A stretch of DNA of 64,000 bases, from contig NZ_CP126268.1 in NCBI RefSeq assembly GCF_003234795.2, positions 620,001-684,000 of the forward strand. Direction: 5' to 3'. The DNA comes from Curtobacterium sp. MCLR17_032 (lineage in GTDB: Bacteria; Actinomycetota; Actinomycetes; Actinomycetales; Microbacteriaceae). The notes below the pieces were generated by a model. It made no database searches. It worked only from the letters and a program-made list of their open reading frames with translations, and was not told where the DNA came from. This document shows, one piece after another, positions 8,281 to 15,807 of this stretch. The translations under genes were made by a program, and so were the position numbers. Within the stretch, counting starts at the first letter, position 1; each line of letters begins with the position of its first letter.

Positions 8281-9786
8281 GTGTCCGACCAGAACACGCC
8301 CACCACCACGACCAACAGCGGGGCCCCGGTCTCCAGCGACCAGCACTCCATGGGAGTCGGGGCCGACGGCCCCCTCGCCCTGCACGACCACTACCTGGTC
8401 GAGAAGCTCGCCCAGTTCAACCGTGAGCGCATCCCGGAGCGTGTCGTCCACGCCAAGGGCGGCGGAGCGTTCGGTACCTTCACCGTCACGCACGACGTCT
8501 CGCAGTACACGCGTGCCGCGTTCCTCCAGCCCGGCCAGACCACCGAGATGCTCGCCCGCTTCTCGAGCGTCGCCGGTGAGCAGGGCTCGCCCGACACCTG
8601 GCGCGACCCCCGTGGCTTCGCGCTGAAGTTCTACACGTCCGAGGGCAACTACGACCTCGTCGGCAACAACACCCCGGTGTTCTTCATCCGTGACGGCATC
8701 AAGTTCCCGGACTTCATCCGCTCGCAGAAGCGCCTGCCGGGCTCCCACCTCCGCGACCACGACATGCAGTGGGACTTCTGGACGCTGTCGCCCGAGTCGG
8801 CGCACCAGGTCACGTGGCTCATGGGCGACCGCGGCCTGCCGGCCAGCTGGCGGAACATGGACGGCTTCGGTTCGCACACCTACCAGTGGGTCAACGCCGA
8901 GGGTGAGCGCTTCTGGGTGAAGTACCACTTCATCACCGAGCAGGGGCACAAGACCCTGACGCAGGAGGACGCCGACCGCATCGCCGGCGAGGACGCGGAC
9001 TTCCACATCCGCGACCTCCACGAGGCCATCGAGCGCCAGGACTTCCCGCGCTGGACCCTCAAGGTGCAGGTCATGCCCTACGACGAGGCGGCCGAGTACC
9101 GCTTCAACCCGTTCGACCTGACGAAGGTGTGGCCGCACGCGGACTACCCCCTCATCGAGGTCGGCACGATGGAGCTCAACCGCAACCCGGAGAACTACTT
9201 CGCGCAGATCGAGCAGGCGACCTTCGCCCCCTCGAACTTCGTGCCCGGCATCGCGGCCAGCCCGGACAAGATGCTCCTCGCGCGCATCTTCAGCTACGCG
9301 GACGCCCACCGCTACCGCGTCGGCACGAACCACGCGCAGCTGCCGGTCAACGCCCCGAAGAACGAGGTGCACTCGTACTCGAAGGACGGCGGAATGCGCT
9401 TCGACTTCCAGAAGTCGGAAGTCCCCGTGTACGCGCCGAACTCGCTCGGTGGCGCCCACGCCGACCCGACCGCGACCGATGACGCCCCGGGCTGGGAGTC
9501 CGACGGTGCGCTCCAGCGCTCCGCCGCGACCCTGCACCCCGAGGACGACGACTTCGGCCAGGCGGGCACGCTCTACCGCGAGGTCCTCGACGACGCAGCG
9601 CGCGAGCGTCTCGTCGGCAACATCGCCGGCCACGTCTCCAAGGTGACGCGCGACGACCTGCGCGAGCGCGTGTTCGCCTACTGGACGAGCGTCGACCCCG
9701 ACCTCGGTGCGCGCGTCCGTGCGGCCGTCGCGCCGAGCGCGCCGGGTTCGAACGAGGACCCGCAGAAGGTCGCCGTCGAGGCGTAG
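8281..9786 (+). CDS. katA: Monofunctional haem catalase
   Basis: 501-aa small-subunit (clade 3-like) catalase converting hydrogen peroxide to water and oxygen. The distal His is at residue 57 in [12 protein letters not shown], the active-site Asn is in [12 protein letters not shown], and the proximal haem-ligand Tyr is in [12 protein letters not shown]. The GTG start has a strong SD (GAGGAGG at 8271-8277). It lies directly behind the Fur-family regulator, presumably co-transcribed and peroxide-inducible. A long hairpin terminates it. Confidence 0.97.
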   Translation: MSDQNTPTTTTNSGAPVSSDQHSMGVGADGPLALHDHYLVEKLAQFNRERIPERVVHAKGGGAFGTFTVTHDVSQYTRAAFLQPGQTTEMLARFSSVAGEQGSPDTWRDPRGFALKFYTSEGNYDLVGNNTPVFFIRDGIKFPDFIRSQKRLPGSHLRDHDMQWDFWTLSPESAHQVTWLMGDRGLPASWRNMDGFGSHTYQWVNAEGERFWVKYHFITEQGHKTLTQEDADRIAGEDADFHIRDLHEAIERQDFPRWTLKVQVMPYDEAAEYRFNPFDLTKVWPHADYPLIEVGTMELNRNPENYFAQIEQATFAPSNFVPGIAASPDKMLLARIFSYADAHRYRVGTNHAQLPVNAPKNEVHSYSKDGGMRFDFQKSEVPVYAPNSLGGAHADPTATDDAPGWESDGALQRSAATLHPEDDDFGQAGTLYREVLDDAARERLVGNIAGHVSKVTRDDLRERVFAYWTSVDPDLGARVRAAVAPSAPGSNEDPQKVAVEA

Positions 9787-9795
9787 CAACTGGGT

Positions 9796-9848
9796 CACAG
9801 ACGGGAGGCGCGGTGCGAGTTCGACTCGCACCGCGCCTCCCGTCTGTG
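9796..9848. terminator. Long perfect hairpin after katA
   Basis: A 53-bp inverted repeat with arms of about 25 bp begins CACAGACGGGAGGCGCGG and ends with the exact inverse. It probably terminates katA and, from the other side, the leftward NodA-like gene 160 bp away. The 9849-10006 stretch holds nothing else I can identify apart from one unpaired GGGAGGCCCG at 9940. Confidence 0.75.
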
Positions 9849-10006
9849 GTCTGTCGGCCCGCCTGCTCGGCGCAGGCGGCGCGCCGAGCGGTCGAGACTG
9901 CCCGCTCAGTTCCGTCGAGTGGTCAGCAACCGTCGTTCCGGGAGGCCCGGTGCGACCGTTCCTGACCGCTCGGCGACCGCAGGCGGGCGCGTCGGGATCG
10001 GGTCTC

Positions 10007-10573
10007 TCAGACCTGCTGGCCGTTGAGGAGGATCGGACCCTCCGGCCAGTCCTCGAGCCGGGCCGTCACCGGCCGGACCATCCAGCCGCCCTGCTCGGTC
10101 TCGACGACGCCGGCGCCCTCCGCGGTGAAGGCGCTGAAGGTGCCGATTGCCTCGGGGAACTCGTGCCAGCCCAGGTGTGCGTAGAAGGGGATCCGGTCCT
10201 CGCCAGCACCCAGGAAGCCGTACGGCACGCGGAGCCCGTCGAGCACGTCGTGGACACGTTCCATCAGCTCGCGACCCACCCCGGTGCCCTGCAAGCGTGG
10301 TGAGACACCGACCAGGCCGGTGTCGCCCACCAGGACGTCCTCGCCGCCGACCGTGACGAACATCCGGCGGATGCCGACGTGGGCCAGGACGACGCCGTCC
10401 TCGGTCCGGCCGAGCACGCGGCGCTCGGGTTGCATCCCGGACCAGCTCCGGCTTCCGACGTACCAGTGCGACCAGCTCGGGAACGCCTGCGCCAGCATCG
10501 CTGCGATCGCCTCGTGGTCGGTGAGCGTCAGTGCGCTCTCCTCGACCACCTCCCACCGGATGTCTTCGCTCAT
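10007..10573 (-). CDS. NodA-like N-acyltransferase (GNAT fold)
   Basis: 188-aa protein that matches rhizobial NodA along its whole length by recollection of the family. Its opening is IRWEVVEESALTLTDHEAIA, then GSRSWSGMQPERRVLG, GVVLAHVGIRRMFVTVGGED, LLVGDTGLVGVSPRLQGTGVGREL and the end WPEGPILLNGQQV. NodA N-acylates the non-reducing glucosamine of chitin oligomers. No nodB or nodC neighbour is present, so the acceptor is unknown; a cell-wall amino sugar or a small amine is possible. CAAGAT lies 6 nt before the ATG with no SD, suggesting a leaderless transcript. It is divergent from the small-protein/lipoprotein/ABC cluster. Confidence 0.8.
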   Translation of the reverse strand: MSEDIRWEVVEESALTLTDHEAIAAMLAQAFPSWSHWYVGSRSWSGMQPERRVLGRTEDGVVLAHVGIRRMFVTVGGEDVLVGDTGLVGVSPRLQGTGVGRELMERVHDVLDGLRVPYGFLGAGEDRIPFYAHLGWHEFPEAIGTFSAFTAEGAGVVETEQGGWMVRPVTARLEDWPEGPILLNGQQV

Positions 10574-10611
10574 GTTCCCATCTTGGGCTATTCGAGATGC
10601 GACATGAACAG

Positions 10612-10640
10612 TTGCGTCTGCCGCTGAAGGGTAATACGTT
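10612..10640 (+). promoter_or_regulatory. Candidate promoter of the small-protein/lipoprotein/ABC cluster
   Basis: TTGCGT (10612-10617), a 17-bp spacer and TACGTT (10635-10640) precede the first small-protein gene by 42 bp. Confidence 0.4.
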
Positions 10641-10682
10641 GCACATCACTGCGAGGGGCTCGCAGAGATGGAGGGAATGGAC

Positions 10683-10961
10683 ATGATCACGAAGTTGATC
10701 CTCGGCGCAGCCGTCGTCGGCACGCTCGTCAGTGGCACGGTGGCGCTCGACGCCGCGACCGCACCCCGGGCAGAGGCGGCGGCCTGCTACGGCTCGGTCA
10801 GCATCTGGAAGGGCAAGAACAACACGTGTTCGTCGGCCCGGCACTGGGATGCGATCAGGAACAGCGACCCGCGGTACGGCGCCTGGGTCGGGCGGGGCAA
10901 GTACTCGACGCAGAACGCCTGTTGGGCGAACGTCGTGTCGTACGGCATGACGGCCAAGTAG
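10683..10961 (+). CDS. Small secreted Cys-containing protein
   Basis: 92 aa. A signal peptide (MITKLILGAAVVGTLVSG... APRAEAAA) with likely cleavage near AEA-AA precedes a mature part of about 58 residues with three Cys, rich in Trp, Lys, Arg and Asn (WKGKNNTC... RYGAWVGRGKY... CWANVVSYGMTAK). ATG 10683 has GAGGGAA 5 nt upstream (10671-10677). I do not recognise the family. The stop is followed immediately by the ATG of a lipoprotein gene. Size, export and the following ABC exporter resemble a bacteriocin- or signal-type peptide; that is inference. Confidence 0.7.
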   Translation: MITKLILGAAVVGTLVSGTVALDAATAPRAEAAACYGSVSIWKGKNNTCSSARHWDAIRNSDPRYGAWVGRGKYSTQNACWANVVSYGMTAK

Positions 10962-11588
10962 ATGAGCGGGCGTGATCGCGGTCGTGTCTGCAGGGCTCTC
11001 GTCGGCGCGGCCGTGGTCTCGCTCGTCGCCGCGGGGTGCTCGAGTGCGAATGCTGGGCCGATACCGACGCCCGAGATCGACGCGCCACTCGGATCTGCCG
11101 GCCGGTGGGAACCTGAATTTCGCGAGGCGCTGTCACTCGGCGTCTCAGATTACGAAGCAGGCGTGTTGAGTGACGGGAGGGTCACAGCCGCTGAGCTCGA
11201 GGAAACTCACCGTCGCGTTGACCGATGCCTGGCCGATTCCGGGTACTCGATCTCCTATGCAACTGATGGCGGATTCGAGATCGGCAGCCTGAAGGGGCCA
11301 CCGCCGAGTAACGACATGAGCAAGACGAACCGTGTTCTCGAAGCCTGCGAGAAGCAGTACGACGAGAGCATCACCTTCCTCTACGAGTCGACGCGTCGGA
11401 ACCCGCAGAAGCAAGACGAAGCGGCGATCACCGTCAGGTGCCTACAGAAGGCCGGGCTGGTCGGCAAGGACTACACCGAGCGGAAGTGGCGGTCCGAGTA
11501 CGACGCGGGGGTGTTCTCGTTCCCGGAGTACGACACGGCAGCGAGGCAGTGCACGCTCGATCCGCTCGGGCTGTGGCGGACCCCGTGA
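10962..11588 (+). CDS. Lipoprotein, paralogue 1 of a three-member tandem family
   Basis: 208 aa with a lipoprotein signal ending VSLVAAGC. The mature part shares with its two neighbours the pattern W..EF..A, VLSDGRVTAAELEETHRRVD.C, an RRNP.KQDEA helix, then CLQKAGLVGKDYTERKWRSE and the closing QCTLDPLGLWR. Four Cys recur across the three paralogues. The family is not one I can name. The ATG directly abuts the small-protein stop (TAG|ATG), and the stop overlaps the next gene (GTGA). Codon use is visibly less GC-biased than in flanking housekeeping genes. Confidence 0.75.
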   Translation: MSGRDRGRVCRALVGAAVVSLVAAGCSSANAGPIPTPEIDAPLGSAGRWEPEFREALSLGVSDYEAGVLSDGRVTAAELEETHRRVDRCLADSGYSISYATDGGFEIGSLKGPPPSNDMSKTNRVLEACEKQYDESITFLYESTRRNPQKQDEAAITVRCLQKAGLVGKDYTERKWRSEYDAGVFSFPEYDTAARQCTLDPLGLWRTP

Positions 11589-12187
11589 GGCGGCGGCGGC
11601 GGTGCGTGGCATGGGCGGTGTCCGCCTTGGCCCTGAGCGGATGCGCCCAGTCGGCTCCAGGTCCCGTCGAGCCGACCCCTCATCGGATCGACCCAGCTGT
11701 CTTCGCTGCCGCCGGTCCATGGGCGGTGGAGTTCGCGGAGGCAGTGGTGGCTCCGTACCAAGTGGGGATCCTGTCGGACGGGGTGATCACCGCCGACGAA
11801 CGCGCTGATGCACGAGCACGAACGAGCAAGTGCATGCGGAGCCACGGGTACCGGTACGAGGAACACCGTGACGGTGCTGCCGACATCGATCCGTTGCATC
11901 GTCAGAGCGAGAGCATCGAACAGGTCGCGTCGTACCTGGCTGACTGCTCGCGGCGGTTCGACCATCACATCTCGATGCTGTTCGACGCGGTCCGACGGAA
12001 CCCTGAGCACCGGGCCGAGGCCACGATCCAGGTGGCATGTCTGCAGCGCTCGGGAGTCGTCGGCGCGGACTACACACAACGGCGATGGCGAAGTGAGCAG
12101 GCCGACGACCACTTCTCCTTCGAGCAGTGGTCTCCGGAGGCCACCCAATGTCGGCTGGACCCGCTCGGCCTCGGGAGGCAGGGATGA
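11585..12187 (+). CDS. Lipoprotein, paralogue 2
   Basis: 200 aa, starting at GTG 11585 inside the previous stop. The signal MRRRRRCVAWAVSALALSGC gives a lipidated Cys. The mature protein keeps VGILSDGVITADE, RRNPEHRAEATIQVACLQRS, GVVGADYTQRRWRSE, FSFEQW and QCRLDPLGLGRQG. Longer in-frame starts are unlikely because the lipobox fixes the N-terminus. It is more divergent in the middle than paralogues 1 and 3. Function unknown; it would sit on the outer face of the cell membrane. Confidence 0.72.
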   Translation: MRRRRRCVAWAVSALALSGCAQSAPGPVEPTPHRIDPAVFAAAGPWAVEFAEAVVAPYQVGILSDGVITADERADARARTSKCMRSHGYRYEEHRDGAADIDPLHRQSESIEQVASYLADCSRRFDHHISMLFDAVRRNPEHRAEATIQVACLQRSGVVGADYTQRRWRSEQADDHFSFEQWSPEATQCRLDPLGLGRQG

Positions 12188-12299
12188 GCTGGCGACGCAG
12201 TGGAAGGGGTCGCCAGGGGGCGGCTCTGCATTCTGCTTCCGACATCACTTGCGTGGAGGACCGCCACGAGGTCCGTGGCGAACAGAGAGAAGAAAGATC
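12184..12299 (+). other. Remnant of a duplication junction
   Basis: The end of paralogue 2 (GGCAGGGATGAGC) matches the end of paralogue 3 running into the adaptor start (GGCAGGGATGAGCGGGCGGCG at 13031 onward). ATG 12184 therefore begins a short dead frame corresponding to the first residues of the adaptor gene. This suggests the small-protein/lipoprotein part was tandemly duplicated together with the beginning of the adaptor gene and then decayed. Confidence 0.45.
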
Positions 12300-12419
12300 G
12301 TGAAGAAGTTGGTCATCAGTACCGCGCTCGTCGGCATCGTCATCAGTGGATGCGTTGCTTGGTCGTTCGAGAAGCTCTGCTACCTCAACGTGACGCAGTA
12401 CGGGATGGTCCGAGCCTGA
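12300..12419 (+). CDS. Short deletion derivative of the small secreted protein
   Basis: 39-aa frame from GTG 12300 with AGAAGAAAG upstream. Its N-terminus (KKLVISTALVGIVISG) matches the leader of the 92-aa protein at 10683 (ITKLILGAAVVGTLVSG). Its last 13 residues (CYLNVTQYGMVRA) match that protein's end (CWANVVSYGMTAK). The roughly 50 residues between are missing. It could be a decayed copy, or a functional miniature whose new VISGC makes a lipobox. A decayed copy seems likelier. Confidence 0.55.
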   Translation: MKKLVISTALVGIVISGCVAWSFEKLCYLNVTQYGMVRA

Positions 12420-12431
12420 TCGGCGCACGAG

Positions 12432-13040
12432 TTGTTCTCGCTACCGACGGCGGTTCGGTTCCTCGCCGTGATGCTCGCGACTGGAGCCCTCGCTGGCTGC
12501 ACATCCGGTCCAACCGATGCTCGTCACGACACTCGCTCTGCACTGGCGGACGATCCATGGGGCGCGGAGTTCGCGCAGGCTCGAGACGAGGGCTCGCCCT
12601 ACGAACGGAACGTGTTGGCGGACGGTGTCGTGACCGCTGCTGAGGTCATTGAATCGCACCGTCGAGTGCAGACGTGCATGCGCGGCGGCGGCTTCGACCT
12701 CGAGTGGACCGAGGAGAACACCTACGAGGTGACGGCCTCGGACGGAAGCGAACTCACGAAGGACGTGGACGCCGCGCTCGAGCAGCTGCGGCTCGCGTGC
12801 CTCGACAGATGGGACCACAGCATCACGTACCTCTTCACCGAGACTCGACGGAACCCTGAGAAGCAGGACGACGCGAAGATCACCGCCGCGTGTCTGCGGA
12901 AGTCCGGGCTCGTCGGCGCTGACTACACGGAACGCCGATGGCGGTCCGAGAACGACACCGGCAGCTTCTCGTTCGACGAGTACGACCCCGCTGCCGTGCA
13001 GTGTCGACTCGACCCACTCGGCCTCTGGCGGCAGGGATGA
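12432..13040 (+). CDS. Lipoprotein, paralogue 3
   Basis: 202 aa from TTG 12432, 12 bp after the short derivative. The signal MFSLPTAVRFLAVMLATGALAGC carries a lipobox. It keeps all the family marks: NVLADGVVTAAEVIESHRRVQTC, ETRRNPEKQDDAKITAACL, GLVGADYTERRWRSE, FSFDEY and QCRLDPLGLWRQG. It is closer to paralogue 1 than to paralogue 2. Its stop overlaps the ATG of the adaptor gene (ATGA), tying the lipoproteins to the export machine. Confidence 0.75.
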   Translation: MFSLPTAVRFLAVMLATGALAGCTSGPTDARHDTRSALADDPWGAEFAQARDEGSPYERNVLADGVVTAAEVIESHRRVQTCMRGGGFDLEWTEENTYEVTASDGSELTKDVDAALEQLRLACLDRWDHSITYLFTETRRNPEKQDDAKITAACLRKSGLVGADYTERRWRSENDTGSFSFDEYDPAAVQCRLDPLGLWRQG

Positions 13041-14095
13041 GCGGGCGGCGCAACAGCATGCTGTCCGGCTCGCTCCTCGGTCTCGGCAGCCTGCTGGTCG
13101 CTGCAGCCGCCGGTGTCGGCGCGGTCGTCGCGCTCCCGGCCGATCCGCCCGCGGCCCTGCGGACGGCGACCCCGGTCGAGACGGTGGCGGTCACCGAGCG
13201 GTCGGACGCCGACGAACACCAGGTGCAGCTGGCGCTCGACACCGGTGCGCCCCGCGCTGTGGTCACGAGCCGGACCGGGATCGTCACGGCGTCGTCGTGT
13301 GCGACTGGTGGGGTGGTCCGGAGCGGTACGGAGATCGCCCGGATCGACGACCTACCGGTGATCGCGTTCGCCAGTGGGACGCCGCTGTTCCGAGACCTCC
13401 ACGACGACGACCGGGGCGAGGACGTCCGCGGACTGCAACAGGAACTCGCTCGACTGGGTTCGAGGATCACCGTCGACGGGATCGTCGGACCGGGGACGCT
13501 CCGGGCAGTGCGGTCGTTCCTCCTGACCCACGACGTTCCCCGTGCGGCGCTCTCGGACGACACGATCGAGCGCTCGGCCTTCGCGTGGATCCCCGCGGCA
13601 GAGGCAACGGTCCGGACCTGCACGGCGGTGGTCGGGGCGCCGGTGGACGCCGACGGCACGCTCGTCGAGCTGCCCGCCGAACTGCGCGGAGCACGGATCG
13701 AGCAGCTCCCGGCGGACGTCGTGGCCGGCCCGCGTGCGATCACCGTCGGACAGTTCCGCAGCGCCGTCGACGACCACGGAGTGGTGACGGACCCGGCAGC
13801 ACTCGCGCAGATCGGCGCGCTGCCGGAGTACGCCGCCACGGTGGCGTCCGCCGACGGCGTCCCCACGCTGCCGGCGACGTGGGCGCTCGCCGAGCCGCTC
13901 ACGGTCCAGGTCGTCCCCCCGACCGCACTCTGGGACCTCCGGGACGACCACGCGTGCGTCCAACCGGTGACCGGGGATCCCGTCCCGGTCGAGGTCGTCG
14001 GATCGGAACTCGGTCAGTCCTTCGTCCGGGCCGGATCGGGGACCACACTCGACCGCATCCGCGCGACACCCGAAGGTGGTCGGCCGTGCCGGTGA
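13037..14095 (+). CDS. Export adaptor with peptidoglycan-binding domain (MacA-like)
   Basis: 352 aa with one N-terminal TM anchor (SLLGLGSLLVAAAAGVGAVVAL) and the rest extracytoplasmic. A PG_binding_1-type repeat (DDDRGEDVRGLQQELARLGSRITVDGIVGPGTLRAVRSFL) lies at about residues 115-160. The flanking beta-rich segments resemble the membrane-fusion adaptors that precede MacB-type ABC genes in Gram-positives. ATG 13037 overlaps the lipoprotein-3 stop, and the 3' end overlaps the ATPase start by 10 bp. Likely role: links the ABC permease to the wall in peptide or lipoprotein export. Confidence 0.75.
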   Translation: MSGRRNSMLSGSLLGLGSLLVAAAAGVGAVVALPADPPAALRTATPVETVAVTERSDADEHQVQLALDTGAPRAVVTSRTGIVTASSCATGGVVRSGTEIARIDDLPVIAFASGTPLFRDLHDDDRGEDVRGLQQELARLGSRITVDGIVGPGTLRAVRSFLLTHDVPRAALSDDTIERSAFAWIPAAEATVRTCTAVVGAPVDADGTLVELPAELRGARIEQLPADVVAGPRAITVGQFRSAVDDHGVVTDPAALAQIGALPEYAATVASADGVPTLPATWALAEPLTVQVVPPTALWDLRDDHACVQPVTGDPVPVEVVGSELGQSFVRAGSGTTLDRIRATPEGGRPCR

Positions 14096-14688
14096 GCCTC
14101 AGCGCTGTCGGGCACCGGTGGCCGAACGGCACCGAGCTGTTCCACGACGTCGAGCGGACCTTCGACGAGGGCACCGTGACGGCCTTGGTCGGCCCGAGTG
14201 GGTCCGGGAAGTCGACGCTGCTCGCGATCCTCGCCCGGATGACCACGCCGACGTCCGGACGGGTGGAACTGCCCGATGACGCCGCCGTGCTGTGGGTGTT
14301 CCAGAACCCGCACGGGGTGGCGCGCCGGACCGCCCTCGACCACGTGACCCTGCCGTTGCTCGCCCGAGGGATGCGTCGACGTGCGGCTGAGGACCGGGCG
14401 ATGGTCGTCCTCGAGCGTTTCGGTCTCGCGGGCCGGGCCACAGCGCGGTTCCGCGAACTCTCGGGTGGCGAGGCACAGCGGCTGATGCTCGCGCGGGGCG
14501 TCGCCGCGGCCCCGACGCTCATGCTCGTCGACGAACCCACCGCGCAACTCGACCGGACGACCGCGGCCGAGGTGAACGACGTGATCGCCGAACTCGCAGC
14601 CGCCGGCACCACCGTCGTCGTCGCGACGCACGACGACGCCACCCGGGCGGCGTGCGGGGCGGTCCTGGACCTCGGGGCGTTCCGGTGA
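14086..14688 (+). CDS. ABC transporter ATP-binding protein (LolD/MacB type)
   Basis: 200-aa stand-alone ATPase. It carries Walker A GPSGSGKST, a Q-loop in WVFQNPHG, signature LSGGEAQRLMLARG, Walker B LMLVDEP, a D-loop and the switch His in VVVATHDD. GTG 14086 lies within the end of the adaptor gene. It powers the permease encoded next, which starts inside its stop codon. Subfamily placement rests on size and context. Confidence 0.9.
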   Translation: MPVSLSAVGHRWPNGTELFHDVERTFDEGTVTALVGPSGSGKSTLLAILARMTTPTSGRVELPDDAAVLWVFQNPHGVARRTALDHVTLPLLARGMRRRAAEDRAMVVLERFGLAGRATARFRELSGGEAQRLMLARGVAAAPTLMLVDEPTAQLDRTTAAEVNDVIAELAAAGTTVVVATHDDATRAACGAVLDLGAFR

Positions 14689-15773
14689 GACGGCCCCGCA
14701 TGCGGACGATCGAGGTGCTCCGGGAAGCCTGGCGGGACCTCAGCTCGGGTGCCGGCGCCGGGGTCGTCTGCGCGGTGGTCCTGGCGGTGCTGCTCGCCGG
14801 AGTCGTCGGCAGCCGGACCGTCACTGTCACAGCCGACGTCCGCGCCGCCGCCCAGTGGGTGACGTCCGGTGCCGCAACGCAGGTGTTCACGGCTGCCGGA
14901 CGGATCGACGGGCGAGCGTGCGCGGCACTGGCCGACGAGCCGAACGTGCTGGCCGCCGGGGCCTTCCGGAAGACCGAGGACGGCATGGTCGTCGCGGCGC
15001 TCCCGGGAAGCTCGATCCCGACCTACGAGGTGACCGGCGGAGCGACCGCACTGTTCAGCGTCACAGGGTCCACGGCCGACGCGGGTGTCGTCGTCGCCCC
15101 CGAGGTGGCCGACGTCCTCGGCGTCCGGGCGGGCCAGCGCATCGCCACCCCGGACGGCCCGGTCCCGGTCGCCGGGGTCTACGCCTACCCGGACGACGGC
15201 CGCGACCCCGAGCTGTCGTACGCGGTCCTGGCACCCGCCGCTGACGACGGTGCGCCCTTCGATACGTGCTGGGCGACGATCTGGCCGGCGGACGAGTCCG
15301 CCGTCGCCGCGCTCCGGCGGACGCTGCTGCCGGCGAGCGGTTCCGAGGACGGCGAACGGTCGACGCTCGGCCAGCTGAACCCGCGATCCGGCACGACGTT
15401 CCTCCCGAGCGAGCCGCCGACCGTGGGCTTGCTCGAGTCGGTGGCGCTCGGACTCGGACTGGTGGTCGGGTGCGCCGCGGTGCTGCGTCGGCGGTTGTCC
15501 ATCGCCTCGGACCGTCACGTCGGGGTCGGTGTGGCGGCGCAGGCGCTCGGCATCGCGGTCCAACACCTGGCGTGGGGCTCGGTGGGCGCGACGCTGGCGC
15601 TCGCCGTGTCCGTCGTGATGGTCCGGGGCCTGCCGGCCGGCGACGGTCTGCCGATCCTCACCGGTGCCGCAGTGCTCAGCGCGCTCGGACTCGTCGGTGT
15701 CGTCGTCGGGGGAGCCGCGAGCGTCGCGCTGATCCGGGAGCGTGACCTGCACCGGTACTTCCGCACCCGATGA
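14685..15773 (+). CDS. ABC transporter permease (MacB/FtsX-like topology)
   Basis: 362 aa, with a start at GTG 14685 (GTGA overlap with the ATPase stop) or ATG 14700. One TM helix (VVCAVVLAVLLAGVVG) is followed by an extracytoplasmic domain of about 220 residues with a single Cys pair, then three TM helices (SVALGLGLVVGCAAVL; HLAWGSVGATLALAVSV; GAAVLSALGLVGVVVGG). That 1+3 plan is typical of mechanotransmitting MacB-type ABC proteins, which do not pump across the membrane themselves but drive an adaptor. Last gene of the cluster. Confidence 0.8.
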   Translation: MRRPRMRTIEVLREAWRDLSSGAGAGVVCAVVLAVLLAGVVGSRTVTVTADVRAAAQWVTSGAATQVFTAAGRIDGRACAALADEPNVLAAGAFRKTEDGMVVAALPGSSIPTYEVTGGATALFSVTGSTADAGVVVAPEVADVLGVRAGQRIATPDGPVPVAGVYAYPDDGRDPELSYAVLAPAADDGAPFDTCWATIWPADESAVAALRRTLLPASGSEDGERSTLGQLNPRSGTTFLPSEPPTVGLLESVALGLGLVVGCAAVLRRRLSIASDRHVGVGVAAQALGIAVQHLAWGSVGATLALAVSVVMVRGLPAGDGLPILTGAAVLSALGLVGVVVGGAASVALIRERDLHRYFRTR

Positions 15774-15807
15774 CGGTGACCGGGAGACGCGGCACACGCC
15801 CGACGGG

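Noticed and set aside
10683..10961. The small secreted protein as a lactococcin-972 bacteriocin
   Set aside because: Context is similar (triad exporter) but the mature sequence lacks the G.W.YG and YS.Y.H patterns of that family, so I leave it unassigned.
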